Of a DNA stretch of 43,936 bases, positions 8,580 through 17,212 are shown piece after piece (the first letter of the stretch is position 1; each line of letters starts with the position of its first letter). The stretch comes from JAKSCF01 sp028279945 (GTDB lineage Bacteria > Bacillota > Clostridia > Peptostreptococcales > JAAYPU01). The stretch lies in NCBI GenBank assembly GCA_028279945.1, contig JANQMT010000095.1, positions 1 to 43,936 on the forward strand, written 5' to 3'. The notes below the pieces were generated by a model. That model saw nothing but the letters and a program-made list of their open reading frames with translations. It ran no database searches and was not told the DNA's origin. The position numbers and the translations under genes are program-made.

Positions 8580-9515
8580 ATGAGTGAAAGTATAGAACAT
8601 ATTTTTTATAAATTTCCTGAAGATATAAAACGATCACTAGAAAAAATTCCAAAATCTATAAAAAATAATATTGAAGAGATACGTATCAAAGCTGAAGGTT
8701 CTTTAAGTATTTATGCTTCAGAAAAAGAACTTTTCTTAAATAAAAATGGCGAATTTATTACAGAAGCTGCAGAATACAAGATGATATCCAGAGCAGTTTT
8801 AATGAGCATTTTTAATGCGGTATTAAATTATTCTGCATATGCTTACGAAGAAGAACTGGCTAATGGTTATATTACCATTAAAGGAGGACATCGAGTAGGC
8901 GTATGTGGCAAGACGGTTATGCACCAGGGGAAAATACAAACGATAAAAGATATTTCCTCTTTAAATATCAGAAGAAGTAAAGAAATAATTGGCATATCAA
9001 ATCAATATATTCAATATATATTAAAAGATAGCAAGTCCGTATACAATACATTGTTGGTTTCTCCGCCTAAATGCGGAAAAACGACTTTGCTGAGAGATAT
9101 AGTAAGAAATTTAAGCAGCAAGGGTTTTAAGGTGGGTGTTGTAGATGAAAGATCAGAAATAGCCGGAATGTACGAAGGGATTCCTCAGAATAATTTAGGG
9201 CTCAGAACTGATGTTTTGGATGGATGTCCAAAAGAAAAAGGGATTATTATGATGATCAGGTCAATGGCTCCGGATGTCATTGTTACAGATGAAATAGGAA
9301 AAACAGAAGATGTTTATGCAGTTGAATGCGTTAAGAATGCTGGAATACAGCTTATTACAACCATACATGGATCATCTTATGAAGATGTTATGCATTCAAA
9401 TATTAAACCTTTGATTCTTCAAAATGTCTTTGAAAGAATAATTTTTCTTACCAATCTACCTGTTACAGGACATGTTCAAAGTATTGTAAATCAGAATAAA
9501 GAAAGAATTTACTAA
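8580..9515 (+). CDS. spoIIIAA: Stage III sporulation protein AA, secretion-type ATPase
   Basis: The cytoplasmic ATPase of the SpoIIIA-SpoIIQ channel that links the mother cell to the forespore. The 311-residue product has a Walker A loop SPPKCGKTTLL at about 161-171 and a Walker B stretch DVIVTDEIG with D237-E238, and it resembles type II/IV secretion ATPases. The ribosome site AAAGGAGG lies 8 nt before the ATG. It is the first of eight spoIIIA genes in standard order. In Bacillus the operon is read by sigma-E in the mother cell; no convincing sigma-E promoter could be confirmed here by eye. Confidence 0.97.
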   Translation: MSESIEHIFYKFPEDIKRSLEKIPKSIKNNIEEIRIKAEGSLSIYASEKELFLNKNGEFITEAAEYKMISRAVLMSIFNAVLNYSAYAYEEELANGYITIKGGHRVGVCGKTVMHQGKIQTIKDISSLNIRRSKEIIGISNQYIQYILKDSKSVYNTLLVSPPKCGKTTLLRDIVRNLSSKGFKVGVVDERSEIAGMYEGIPQNNLGLRTDVLDGCPKEKGIIMMIRSMAPDVIVTDEIGKTEDVYAVECVKNAGIQLITTIHGSSYEDVMHSNIKPLILQNVFERIIFLTNLPVTGHVQSIVNQNKERIY

Positions 9516-9529
9516 AAAGAGGTTTAAAA

Positions 9530-10051
9530 ATGATTTTTAAGATAACTGTTTCTACCTTGATTATCCTTTTGTCAGCATTAGTAGGTTATGTCATTTCTTT
9601 AAATTACGATTTAAGAATAAAACAATTGAGTGCCTTTATATTTTCAATAAAAATTATGGAGGCAGAAATGAATTATTCTAAGAGCTACTTATATGACATT
9701 GTGGGTAAATTATCGTCCAATAGTGAAAAAGTAATTGCTGACTTATATAGACAGGTAGGTAATGGATTAAAAAATAATAATGGAAAAGAATTTGCTGAGA
9801 TTTGGAACGACAGTGTAGCACAAGCATTTGATACCAGTTCACTTACTCAAACCGATATCCGACTTATTAAAGATTTTGGCAAAAGTATTGGGAAAATGGA
9901 CTTGAAAAATCAAGAAAAAATATATGATTATTTTCTAAAAAGATTTGATTTACAGCTTGTAGATGCAACCGAAGAAAAGAATAAAAAAAGCCGTGTTTAT
10001 AAAAATCTTGGAGTTGCAGTAGGAGTCATGGTTGTTGTTGTGCTGATCTAA
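9530..10051 (+). CDS. spoIIIAB: Stage III sporulation protein AB
   Basis: A 173-residue protein with a hydrophobic segment at each end (about 4-22 and the last 15 residues) and a helical soluble centre. It matches SpoIIIAB in length and layout and resembles GspF-type secretion platform proteins. It follows spoIIIAA by 14 bases with a ribosome site AAGAGG. It is part of the mother-cell side of the forespore feeding channel. Confidence 0.94.
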   Translation: MIFKITVSTLIILLSALVGYVISLNYDLRIKQLSAFIFSIKIMEAEMNYSKSYLYDIVGKLSSNSEKVIADLYRQVGNGLKNNNGKEFAEIWNDSVAQAFDTSSLTQTDIRLIKDFGKSIGKMDLKNQEKIYDYFLKRFDLQLVDATEEKNKKSRVYKNLGVAVGVMVVVVLI

Positions 10052-10074
10052 ACAAAATGGAGGTTTTAGAAAGA

Positions 10075-10275
10075 ATGAATGTAGATGTTGATTTGATCTT
10101 TAAAATAGCTACCATAGGCATACTGGTTTCAGTATTAAACCAAGTTTTACTACGGGCAGGAAGAGAAGAACAGGCTATGATGACAACATTAGCAGGAATA
10201 ATTGTAGTTTTATTCATGATTATTCAATTAATCAATAATTTCTTTAATACGGTCAAAACCATGTTCAACTTATGA
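10075..10275 (+). CDS. spoIIIAC: Stage III sporulation protein AC
   Basis: A 66-residue membrane protein with two membrane segments (about 5-25 and 35-55) and a conserved loop RAGREEQA between them. I choose the ATG at 10075 because GGAGG at 10059-10063 lies 11 nt before it and because the product then has the usual SpoIIIAC length. An ATG at 10057 overlaps that ribosome site and would add six residues. It is related to the N-terminal half of SpoIIIAD, as is typical. Confidence 0.94.
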   Translation: MNVDVDLIFKIATIGILVSVLNQVLLRAGREEQAMMTTLAGIIVVLFMIIQLINNFFNTVKTMFNL

Positions 10276-10311
10276 AAAAGCTTAAAGGATCATATGAAAT
10301 GAGGTGATGGG

Positions 10312-10701
10312 ATGGAAATATTAAAAATTGCAGCGATTGGTATATTAGGTACCATACTTTCTATTATTATGAAAAGCTATAAACCGGAATTTTCAATCCA
10401 TCTGGTGTTGGCTACGGTTCTACTGATTTTTCTAATGATTTTATCAAAGATAGAAATCGTTTTAAGTTTCTTACAATCTATTTCTTCACAAATCAGCATT
10501 AGCAGGATATACTTTCCGGTTATATTAAAAATAATAGGTGTGTCATATGTGGCTGATTTTACAGCTCAAATATGCAAAGATGCCGGGGAAGGTGCTATTG
10601 CAAGCAAGGTAGAATTTGCAGGAAAAATTATTATTATGTATCTGGCATTACCGGTTTTTCTTTCTATAATAGATCTGATTAATAAGCTGCTACCAAACTA
10701 A
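10312..10701 (+). CDS. spoIIIAD: Stage III sporulation protein AD
   Basis: A 129-residue membrane protein with about four membrane segments and the SpoIIIAD-typical central stretch GVSYVADFTAQICKDAGE followed by ASKVEFAGK. The ribosome site AGGTGATGGG lies just before the ATG. An unusually long gap of 152 bases, filled by an 11-bp repeat array, separates it from spoIIIAE. The other spacers in this operon are no longer than about 40 bases. Confidence 0.95.
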   Translation: MEILKIAAIGILGTILSIIMKSYKPEFSIHLVLATVLLIFLMILSKIEIVLSFLQSISSQISISRIYFPVILKIIGVSYVADFTAQICKDAGEGAIASKVEFAGKIIIMYLALPVFLSIIDLINKLLPN

Positions 10702-10749
10702 AATAGCAGTGTAAAGTAAGTTAAGAAAACTTAAAGCCAAATATTGAAA

Positions 10750-10837
10750 CGATAGTTAAACGGTAGTGGAGCAATAGCGAAACAATAGTGGAACCATCGT
10801 TCAACCATTGTTCAACCACTGTTCAACCATTGTTAAA
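10750..10837. repeat. Eight-unit 11-bp tandem repeat between spoIIIAD and spoIIIAE
   Basis: Eight consecutive 11-bp units fill 88 bp: CGATAGTTAAA, CGGTAGTGGAG, CAATAGCGAAA, CAATAGTGGAA, CCATCGTTCAA, CCATTGTTCAA, CCACTGTTCAA and CCATTGTTAAA. All begin with C, position 4 is T except in unit 7, and seven end in AA or AAA. Units 1-4 and 5-8 form two subfamilies. The period is close to one helical turn. No standard repeat family is recognised. Confidence 0.9.
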
Positions 10838-10853
10838 GATGGGAAGTACCATT

Positions 10854-12044
10854 ATGAAAAAAAAATGGATGGTTGTATGGATCATATTTATCTTTATTCC
10901 TACTCTGTCATTTGGAAATGAAGTAGATGAGAACCATGAGCCTGTTATTAATATTGAAGATATTATTTATGAGCAAATTGAAGAGTTGGAAGTAGACGAA
11001 ATACAAAATATGATTGATATTGTAAATAAAGAGTATGACGGGATTATTCCCAGACTAAGCTTAAAAGAGATTATTACAGAGTTAATGAAAGGTGAAAAAT
11101 TATTTGATTACAAGGAAATATTCAGTAAACTGGTCCACTACTTTTTACAAGAAATATATACAAATTTGAGGTTTGCATCACAAATACTGGTTATTGCTAT
11201 TATTATTGGGATACTTCGAAACGCGGTTAATTCTTTTGGAGAAACAACCGCATCCAACATTGCTCAGCTGGTCTGTTACAGCACGGCAGTAGCCCTTTGT
11301 ATCGGTAGTTTTCGATACGTTTACAGCATAGGATCAGAAACCATTAACGATATGACCAGCTTCATGCAAGCTATATTTCCTTTAATTATCACTTTGCTGG
11401 TAAGTGTGGGACATTTTTCAGCCGGTGCATTATTTCATCCTCTGATATTAGCTTCTATTAACATTGTAAGTTCTCTTACAGAAACCGTTATATTACCTGC
11501 AATTTTTCTTTCAGCATTGTTTTTTCTAGTCAACAGCCTAACAGAAAACAGCTACATTAAAAAATTAGCAGGTATTTTAAGGCAATTTGCAGTTATTTTC
11601 ATCGGCTTTACCGTAACTGTTTTTTCCAGCATTACTGCTATACAAGGGGTCATATCTTCATCAGCAGATAGTGTATTGGTAAAAACGGCAAAGTTTTCAG
11701 TAGACAAGTTTGTTCCCATTATAGGGGGGTATGTTTCGGATTCAATTGAATTGATATTGAGCTGCTCAACCCTCATCAAAAATGCCTTAGGCGCTGTAGG
11801 ATTATTAATATTGATTTTAATGCTTCTGATACCAATATTAAAGCTTCTATCCATTGTCTTCATATACAAGGGACTGGCTATTTTAATTGAACCCATTGGT
11901 GTTGACAATGTATCGGACAGCTTAAACGAAATGGGTAATACGGTTATGATTCTTATTTCTATTTTAATACTGGTAGCCATGATGTTTCTCATAATGATTA
12001 CCATATTGGTCAATACCGGTAATTCGGCATTGATCGCCAGGTAG
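10854..12044 (+). CDS. spoIIIAE: Stage III sporulation protein AE
   Basis: A large polytopic membrane protein of the SpoIIIA channel. From the ATG at 10854 the product has 396 residues, close to the usual length, and begins with a classic signal peptide (MKKKWMVVW, then a hydrophobic core ending near PTLSFG). An extracytoplasmic acidic region (about 22-100) follows, then about seven membrane segments. The frame is open upstream to 10788, through the 11-bp repeats, but those extra codons do not look like protein and would bury the signal peptide. GGGAAG at 10841 may be the ribosome site. Confidence 0.95.
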   Translation: MKKKWMVVWIIFIFIPTLSFGNEVDENHEPVINIEDIIYEQIEELEVDEIQNMIDIVNKEYDGIIPRLSLKEIITELMKGEKLFDYKEIFSKLVHYFLQEIYTNLRFASQILVIAIIIGILRNAVNSFGETTASNIAQLVCYSTAVALCIGSFRYVYSIGSETINDMTSFMQAIFPLIITLLVSVGHFSAGALFHPLILASINIVSSLTETVILPAIFLSALFFLVNSLTENSYIKKLAGILRQFAVIFIGFTVTVFSSITAIQGVISSSADSVLVKTAKFSVDKFVPIIGGYVSDSIELILSCSTLIKNALGAVGLLILILMLLIPILKLLSIVFIYKGLAILIEPIGVDNVSDSLNEMGNTVMILISILILVAMMFLIMITILVNTGNSALIAR

Positions 12045-12054
12045 GTGATGAAGC

Positions 12055-12576
12055 ATGAGCGATATATTAAAGGAATGGGTAAGCAACATATTTATTGCTG
12101 TATTGGTAATATCTTTTATTGAAGTCATATTGCCATCAGGCAACATGAGAAAATATCTTAAATTTATTTTATCCATTATCCTGTTAGCAATTATTTTACA
12201 GCCCTTACTTGAGTATAAAGAAATTGAATATAATGCATTTGCTGATATCGATTATTCCGATGAAAATGAAGCAACCGCTGATACTCAAGAGATAGCTGCT
12301 ATTCAAAATATACAAATTGTAAGTGTCTTCAAACAAAAAATTAAAAATGAGGTGTCTGTTATTATTTTAGGCATATTACCTGATTCAGAAATACAAGACA
12401 TTAAAATTACAATCTTTGAAAATGTTAATAAGAAAAATTTTGGAGATATTCATTCTATATATATCAACATGACATGTGTAGGCTATGATGCTTCGGATAA
12501 AGAACAAATATTAGATGCAATATCAGAAAAATTGAATCTTTCTAAAAGAAAAATATCGATAAACATTCACGAATAA
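12055..12576 (+). CDS. spoIIIAF: Stage III sporulation protein AF
   Basis: A 173-residue protein with two N-terminal membrane segments (about 8-28 and 35-53) and a soluble C-terminal domain. This is the SpoIIIAF layout, which resembles GspM-like secretion components. It starts 10 bases after spoIIIAE with an AGGTAGGTGATG ribosome region and is followed immediately by spoIIIAG. Confidence 0.93.
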   Translation: MSDILKEWVSNIFIAVLVISFIEVILPSGNMRKYLKFILSIILLAIILQPLLEYKEIEYNAFADIDYSDENEATADTQEIAAIQNIQIVSVFKQKIKNEVSVIILGILPDSEIQDIKITIFENVNKKNFGDIHSIYINMTCVGYDASDKEQILDAISEKLNLSKRKISINIHE

Positions 12577-12593
12577 TAGGGCAGGTGATTAAA

Positions 12594-13202
12594 TTGTTAG
12601 GAAAAAACTTAAAAAGAGAATTTGAAAAATGGTTTAAAGGCAAAAATAAGAAAGAAGTCATTAATTTTCTAATATCTTTAATCGTCATACTGGCATTATT
12701 ATTATTTTTTTACAATACAATTTTTAGTAATAGCAGCACTAAAAGAGACAATGTTTTATTTGTTAATAACAATGATCAAAATATAACAACAGAAATGCAG
12801 GGTGCCTCAAGCACAGAAAATGTATTTGCTGACGAAATCAGACTCCAAAACATCCTAACGCACATAGACGGTGTCGGCAAGGTGGATGTGATGATTACAT
12901 ATGAAAGCAGTAAAGAAGTGGTGCCTGCTATAGACTTGCAGGAAACGACTGAAAGCAGGGAAGAGCGTAATTCTGACGGCAGTATTGTATTCGATAACAG
13001 CAAAGATTCCACTCAGAATATAGTAACCGTTAATAACAACGATTTAGTGATACTTAAAGAAATAAAACCTAAAGTAAAAGGCGTCATCATAGTAGCAGAG
13101 GGGGCGGACAGTTTAATCATCAAAAACAATATTATCAATGCGGCAGCAGCTGTATTTGATATATCGGTAGATAAAATAGTTGTGTTTCAAAGAAAACAAT
13201 AA
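12594..13202 (+). CDS. spoIIIAG: Stage III sporulation protein AG, ring-forming channel subunit
   Basis: A single-pass membrane protein of about 202 residues. The membrane segment is near 23-43 and the C-terminal part is a ring-building-motif domain that oligomerises into a large ring in the space between mother cell and forespore. The start is uncertain. AGGTGA at 12583-12588 is a good ribosome site for the TTG at 12594, while a GTG at 12585 lies inside that site and would add three residues. Spacing to the neighbours fits one operon. Confidence 0.94.
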   Translation: MLGKNLKREFEKWFKGKNKKEVINFLISLIVILALLLFFYNTIFSNSSTKRDNVLFVNNNDQNITTEMQGASSTENVFADEIRLQNILTHIDGVGKVDVMITYESSKEVVPAIDLQETTESREERNSDGSIVFDNSKDSTQNIVTVNNNDLVILKEIKPKVKGVIIVAEGADSLIIKNNIINAAAAVFDISVDKIVVFQRKQ

Positions 13203-13217
13203 AGAAGGGGTGTTATC

Positions 13218-13820
13218 ATGTCTGAAATTTGGAAAAAAAGAATACTTATATTATCTGTTATTCTAGTTATCGGTGCTATTAGTGTTATCAATTATAAACT
13301 TCAAAATGAAACGATTTTAGAAACATCATCAGAATTTGTTGATTTTGAAGAAAAACAATTAGAGCAAATCAAAGGCGATTTAATTATTGGCGGCAGAGAA
13401 CCATTTGATGAAGCTGCTTCAGAAGAAACAACCGAATCAGAAATTACGGATGTTTCTGTAGAGATCAGCGAAAGTGATTATTTTATGGAAGCACAGTCTA
13501 TTATCAATATGGACCGCAATAAAATTTTATCCATGCTGACGGATATTATTGAAGATAGGGAAGTGGGTGCTGAAAGTAAAGGGTTAGCAGTTGAACAAAA
13601 ATTAAAGATTATTGAATATATGAATCAAGAGCAGATCGTAGCAAATCTATTAGGTAACAAAGGATTTGAAGATGTACTGGTTTTAATAACGGATAACTCA
13701 GTTAATGTGACCATAGGTGCAGCTTCTTTAAACAAGTCGGATATAGCTAAAATACTAGACATTGTTACGAGAGAAACCTTAAGACCTATTGATCAAATCG
13801 TTATTCAAAATAAGATATAA
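13218..13820 (+). CDS. spoIIIAH: Stage III sporulation protein AH, channel protein pairing with SpoIIQ
   Basis: A 200-residue protein with one N-terminal membrane segment (about 7-25), an acidic linker rich in Glu, Ser and Thr (about 38-90), and a C-terminal YscJ/FliF-like ring domain. SpoIIIAH is the mother-cell partner of forespore SpoIIQ in other spore formers. The ribosome site GAAGGGGTG precedes the ATG. It is the last spoIIIA gene; no clear terminator follows before the next promoter. Confidence 0.94.
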   Translation: MSEIWKKRILILSVILVIGAISVINYKLQNETILETSSEFVDFEEKQLEQIKGDLIIGGREPFDEAASEETTESEITDVSVEISESDYFMEAQSIINMDRNKILSMLTDIIEDREVGAESKGLAVEQKLKIIEYMNQEQIVANLLGNKGFEDVLVLITDNSVNVTIGAASLNKSDIAKILDIVTRETLRPIDQIVIQNKI

Positions 13821-13823
13821 AAT

Positions 13824-13853
13824 TTGAATATCATCATATCATTATGGTATAAT
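13824..13853 (+). promoter_or_regulatory. Sigma-A-like promoter of the asp23-nusB-OLE operon
   Basis: TTGAAT (13824-13829) and a perfect TATAAT (13848-13853) are separated by 18 bp. It lies just after spoIIIAH and about 105 bp before the Asp23-family gene. It would let the housekeeping operon be transcribed in vegetative cells, independently of the sporulation operon. Confidence 0.7.
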
Positions 13854-13958
13854 TAGTGTTAAATTGAATTAGGCCTAAACTTTTAAAACATTAATAAAAA
13901 TTGTGTAAATTGAAGTGTAGCGCAGTCTCGACGACGAAATCAAAGGAGTGATGTATAT

Positions 13959-14342
13959 ATGGGATTAAATATAGATGAAACATACGGAAGTATTAAAATA
14001 TCTGATGAAGTTATTGCAGCCACAGCCGCTATTGCAGCCGTTAGTATAGATGGGGTTGCGGAAATGAGCGGAGGCATTACGGAAAGCATTTCCAGTATAA
14101 TCGGTAAGACCAACTTGTCAAAAGGAATAAAAGTCAATACAAATGACGACAATGTTATTATAGATATTTTTATTACAGTTAAATATGGAGTCAAGATACC
14201 TGAAGTTGCTTGGAACGTACAAGAAAAAGTAAAAAAAGAAGTAGAAGATACTGCAGGCATTAAAATAAAAGCCATCAATATACACGTGCAAGGGGTTGCA
14301 TTTGAAACAGAAGACGATACTGGGGAAGCCGAAGACAGCTAA
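13959..14342 (+). CDS. Asp23/Gls24 family protein (YqhY type)
   Basis: A 127-residue protein of the Asp23 (DUF322) family, with the family-typical start GSIKISDEVIAATAAIAA, then VDGVAEMSG-like residues (SIDGVAEMSG), and the end block IKAINIHVQGVAF. In Bacillus the YqhY member lies directly upstream of nusB, as here, and has been connected with control of acetyl-CoA carboxylase. The accB and accC genes that accompany it in Bacillus are missing. The ribosome site AAAGGAGTGATG lies upstream of the ATG. Confidence 0.92.
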   Translation: MGLNIDETYGSIKISDEVIAATAAIAAVSIDGVAEMSGGITESISSIIGKTNLSKGIKVNTNDDNVIIDIFITVKYGVKIPEVAWNVQEKVKKEVEDTAGIKIKAINIHVQGVAFETEDDTGEAEDS

Positions 14343-14369
14343 CCACCTAAAAGGTTAGCTTTATATTTT
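14337..14369 (+). terminator. Terminator-like hairpin between asp23-family gene and nusB
   Basis: AGCTAACC and GGTTAGCT are perfect 8-bp arms around an 8-nt loop, followed by TTATATTTT. The stop codon of the Asp23-family gene lies in the left arm. The tail is interrupted, so it may be a partial terminator or attenuator rather than a full stop. Confidence 0.5.
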
Positions 14370-14398
14370 GTAATTGAAAGGATAGGAAGTAAAATAAA

Positions 14399-14800
14399 AT
14401 GAAGAGATCAGATGCACGGGAAATATTAATGCAATTGTTATTTCAGATGAGCATACATGATGATTTTAGTGAATCTATGAAGGACAAGTTTATGGAAAAC
14501 CATAAATTAGAAAATCAAAAAGAATACTTTATAAGTGTTTTTAATCAAATTATTCTACATATCAATGAAATCGACGATGTTTTGAACAGAAGCCTGAGTA
14601 AATGGAAGTTAGATAGAATATCAAAGGTAGAGTTAGCGGTATTAAGACTTGCGGCTGCTGAAATATTATACATAGAAACAATCCCGGTATCTGTTGCAAT
14701 TAACGAAGCTGTAGATTTGGCTAAAAAATTTGGCGGTAACGAATCGGGAAAATTTGTTAATGGTGTTTTAGGGAAACTTGTTAGAGAAGATGAAAAATAA
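14399..14800 (+). CDS. nusB: Transcription antitermination protein NusB
   Basis: A 133-residue, all-helical RNA-binding protein that works with NusE in rRNA antitermination. The N-terminal RSDAREILMQLLFQM and the C-terminal block IPVSVAINEAVDLAKKFGG, ending KFVNGVLGKL, are diagnostic for NusB. Its end overlaps the following gene. The position after a YqhY-type gene is the standard Firmicute order. Confidence 0.96.
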   Translation: MKRSDAREILMQLLFQMSIHDDFSESMKDKFMENHKLENQKEYFISVFNQIILHINEIDDVLNRSLSKWKLDRISKVELAVLRLAAAEILYIETIPVSVAINEAVDLAKKFGGNESGKFVNGVLGKLVREDEK

Positions 14801-15755
14801 TAAATGTTATGTGCTGGGAATCGATACGAGTAACTACACGACCTCTTTAGCCGTTATAGATCATGACTACAACATTGTTTCTGATGAAAGGATGATTTTA
14901 GAAGTCCCAAAAGGTTCAAGGGGACTTCGTCAGTCTGATGCGGTTTTTAAGCATATTCAAAATATACCGGTTTTGTCGGAAAAAATTTTTGAGAATATAG
15001 ACCGTAAATTCATTAAATGTGTATCTGTCAGTTCACGTCCCAGACCTGTAGAAGGGTCTTATATGCCGGCGTTTGTAAGTGGACAAGCTTTTGCTAAAAC
15101 ATTGTCTTGTGCTTTGAATTGCCATTATATGACGTTTTCTCACCAAGAAGGACATATTCGGGCAGCATGTTTACATTCGACATTGAACTTGAAAGATGAA
15201 GCAATTGTTTTACATTTATCCGGTGGAACCACTGAATTACTCAGAGTTAAAGAGAATATGGGCTATGACATAGAGAAAATAGGCGGTACTCATGATATTT
15301 CTTTTGGACAGCTTATTGATCGGATAGGTGTTGACATGGGTTTGCCTTTTCCGGCGGGAAAACATCTGGATGAGATGGCTATGGGTTACCAAGGGCCTAA
15401 GACTCTTTTTTTGAAAAAGATATTTATCAATGATACAGAAATTAATCTTTCAGGCATTGAAACCCAATGTTTAAGATGTTTGAATGAAAATATAGATCAA
15501 GCAGCTTTAATCAACGAACTGTTTAGCAGAATTTCAGAAGTATTGAAACAGTTGATTTTAAATGCAGTTTCCAAAGCTAAAAGTACAAATATCCTTTTAG
15601 TAGGCGGTGTTTCCGCCAGTCAAACCATTAGACGATATTTAGCAGATCATTTTAAAAATAGAGATATTAATGTTTATTTTTCAAACCCTCAGCTGTCAAC
15701 AGATAATGCAGTTGGAATAGCTGCTTTGGGAATGGATCAATTAATTACTAATTAG
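14790..15755 (+). CDS. TsaD/Kae1-like paralogue (peptidase M22 family)
   Basis: An ASKHA-fold protein of about 321 residues. It has the phosphate-1 motif GIDTSNYTTSLAVID (about 10-24), the metal-binding pair in SHQEGH (H118, H122), a phosphate-2 motif HLSGGTTE, and the adenosine loop LLVGGVSAS. It is related to TsaD, which makes the t6A modification of tRNA, but the sequence is divergent and shorter and matches the 'O-sialoglycoprotein endopeptidase' paralogue of Clostridia, whose role is unknown. It overlaps nusB by 11 bases with the ATG at 14790; a TTG at 14778 is also in frame. It occupies the place where Bacillus has folD. Confidence 0.85.
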   Translation: MKNNKCYVLGIDTSNYTTSLAVIDHDYNIVSDERMILEVPKGSRGLRQSDAVFKHIQNIPVLSEKIFENIDRKFIKCVSVSSRPRPVEGSYMPAFVSGQAFAKTLSCALNCHYMTFSHQEGHIRAACLHSTLNLKDEAIVLHLSGGTTELLRVKENMGYDIEKIGGTHDISFGQLIDRIGVDMGLPFPAGKHLDEMAMGYQGPKTLFLKKIFINDTEINLSGIETQCLRCLNENIDQAALINELFSRISEVLKQLILNAVSKAKSTNILLVGGVSASQTIRRYLADHFKNRDINVYFSNPQLSTDNAVGIAALGMDQLITN

Positions 15756-15771
15756 GGTATATGGTGATGAG

Positions 15772-16989
15772 ATGAAATTAAAGGCTTTAAAGGTATCACA
15801 AGTTAATAATTATATTCGTAGAATTCTTCAAAGTGATCCTGTTTTAACGAATATTTCTGTACAAGGTGAGATTTCAAACATTAAATATCACGGAAATGGA
15901 CATATTTATTTTACTCTAAAAGACAGCAATAGCAAATTAAGTTGTTTTGTTGCCTATGAAAATACTCAATTTATTAAATTTCCATTGGATAATGGTATGG
16001 AAGTAACGGCTTCCGGTTATATATATGTATATGAGAAAAACGGTAATTATTCTCTTAATGTCACGGATATTGCGGTTAGTGGTATGGGTAATTTACATAT
16101 AGCTTTTGAGAAATTAAAAGAAAAATTAGATAAAGAAGGATTATTTAATCCACTGAATAAAAAAATGCTTCCCGGATTTCCTAAAAAAATAGCATTGGTT
16201 ACTTCAGCAACGGGAGCAGCAATAAAGGATATGGTTACCACTATCCAACAAAAAAACAAGATGGTTGATATTTTAATTTTTCCTTGTTTAGTGCAGGGGA
16301 TATATTCAGCATCGGATATTTCAGCAACCATTCAGTTGATCAATGATGATTTTTCTGATGTGGATACTATAATTGTGGGTAGAGGCGGAGGTTCTATGGA
16401 AGAACTTTGGCCTTTTAATGAAGAAATCGTTGCCAGAACCATCTATAACTCGAAAATTCCTGTTATTTCTGCAGTTGGGCATGAAACCGATTTTTCAATC
16501 TCTGATTTTGTTGCAGATGCTCGTGCGGCTACGCCTACTGCCGCTGCCGAAATGATTGTATCTGATACCAATGAATTAGCAAAATATCTGGCAAAACTTT
16601 ATAAAGATATGAACTTTTCAATGGATAAGGTTATAGCAGATCATAAGAATGCACTGAATCAACATAACATGAAAGTAATATCTTCGCTCATAGAATATAG
16701 AATTGAAAATCGAAAAATATTGACGGAACAATTATATAAAAATCTTTTCTCTGCAATGTCAGAAAAAGTATCACGGCATCATTATACAATACAACAATAT
16801 CATTCTAATCTAGAAAACTTGAATCCAAAACATATCCTAAAAAGAGGCTACGCAGCTGTAACCGACAAACAAGGTCACTTTATTCAGTCTGTAGATCAGA
16901 TCAATGAAGGTGACCGTATAAACATTATGTTAACCGATGGTGTGGCATCAACAACAGTGGATTCAAAGGAAAAAAGAAAGGAAGTCTAA
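15772..16989 (+). CDS. xseA: Exodeoxyribonuclease VII large subunit
   Basis: The catalytic large subunit of exonuclease VII, which degrades single-stranded DNA. The 405-residue product has an N-terminal OB-fold (about 4-95: VSQVNNYIRRIL, NISVQGEISN, HIYFTLKD), the catalytic domain with PGFPKKIALVTSATGAAIKD and the conserved GRGGGSMEELW and SAVGHETDFSISDFVAD motifs, and a helical C-terminal region. The family length is usual. The ribosome site of xseB lies inside its last codons, so the two subunits are coupled. Confidence 0.97.
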   Translation: MKLKALKVSQVNNYIRRILQSDPVLTNISVQGEISNIKYHGNGHIYFTLKDSNSKLSCFVAYENTQFIKFPLDNGMEVTASGYIYVYEKNGNYSLNVTDIAVSGMGNLHIAFEKLKEKLDKEGLFNPLNKKMLPGFPKKIALVTSATGAAIKDMVTTIQQKNKMVDILIFPCLVQGIYSASDISATIQLINDDFSDVDTIIVGRGGGSMEELWPFNEEIVARTIYNSKIPVISAVGHETDFSISDFVADARAATPTAAAEMIVSDTNELAKYLAKLYKDMNFSMDKVIADHKNALNQHNMKVISSLIEYRIENRKILTEQLYKNLFSAMSEKVSRHHYTIQQYHSNLENLNPKHILKRGYAAVTDKQGHFIQSVDQINEGDRINIMLTDGVASTTVDSKEKRKEV

Positions 16990-16990
16990 A

Positions 16991-17212
16991 ATGATAAATA
17001 CCAAAGAGGATATAAGCTTTGAGGCAGCTTTAAATGAGCTTGAGCAGATTACAAATCAATTAAAAGATGGACAAGTATCTTTAGAAGATTCATTAAAGTT
17101 ATATGATAAAGGGATACAATATTATAAAATTTGTTCGGAAATGCTTGTAAAAGCAGACCAAAAAATTAAGATTTACAATAAAGATGTAAATGCTCTGGAG
17201 GAGACAAAATAA
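16991..17212 (+). CDS. xseB: Exodeoxyribonuclease VII small subunit
   Basis: A 73-residue helical subunit with the family signature FEAALNELEQITNQLKDG, then LEDSLKLYDKG. I place the start at the ATG at 16991, 2 nt after the xseA stop, with AAAGGAAG as ribosome site. The same frame is open further upstream inside xseA but lacks a ribosome site there. Its TAA stop overlaps the ATG of ispA. Confidence 0.96.
   Translation: MINTKEDISFEAALNELEQITNQLKDGQVSLEDSLKLYDKGIQYYKICSEMLVKADQKIKIYNKDVNALEETK

Noticed and set aside
10788..10853. Longer spoIIIAE protein starting at 10788
   Set aside because: The added 22 residues would come from the 11-bp repeats and would bury a clear signal peptide that begins at the ATG at 10854.
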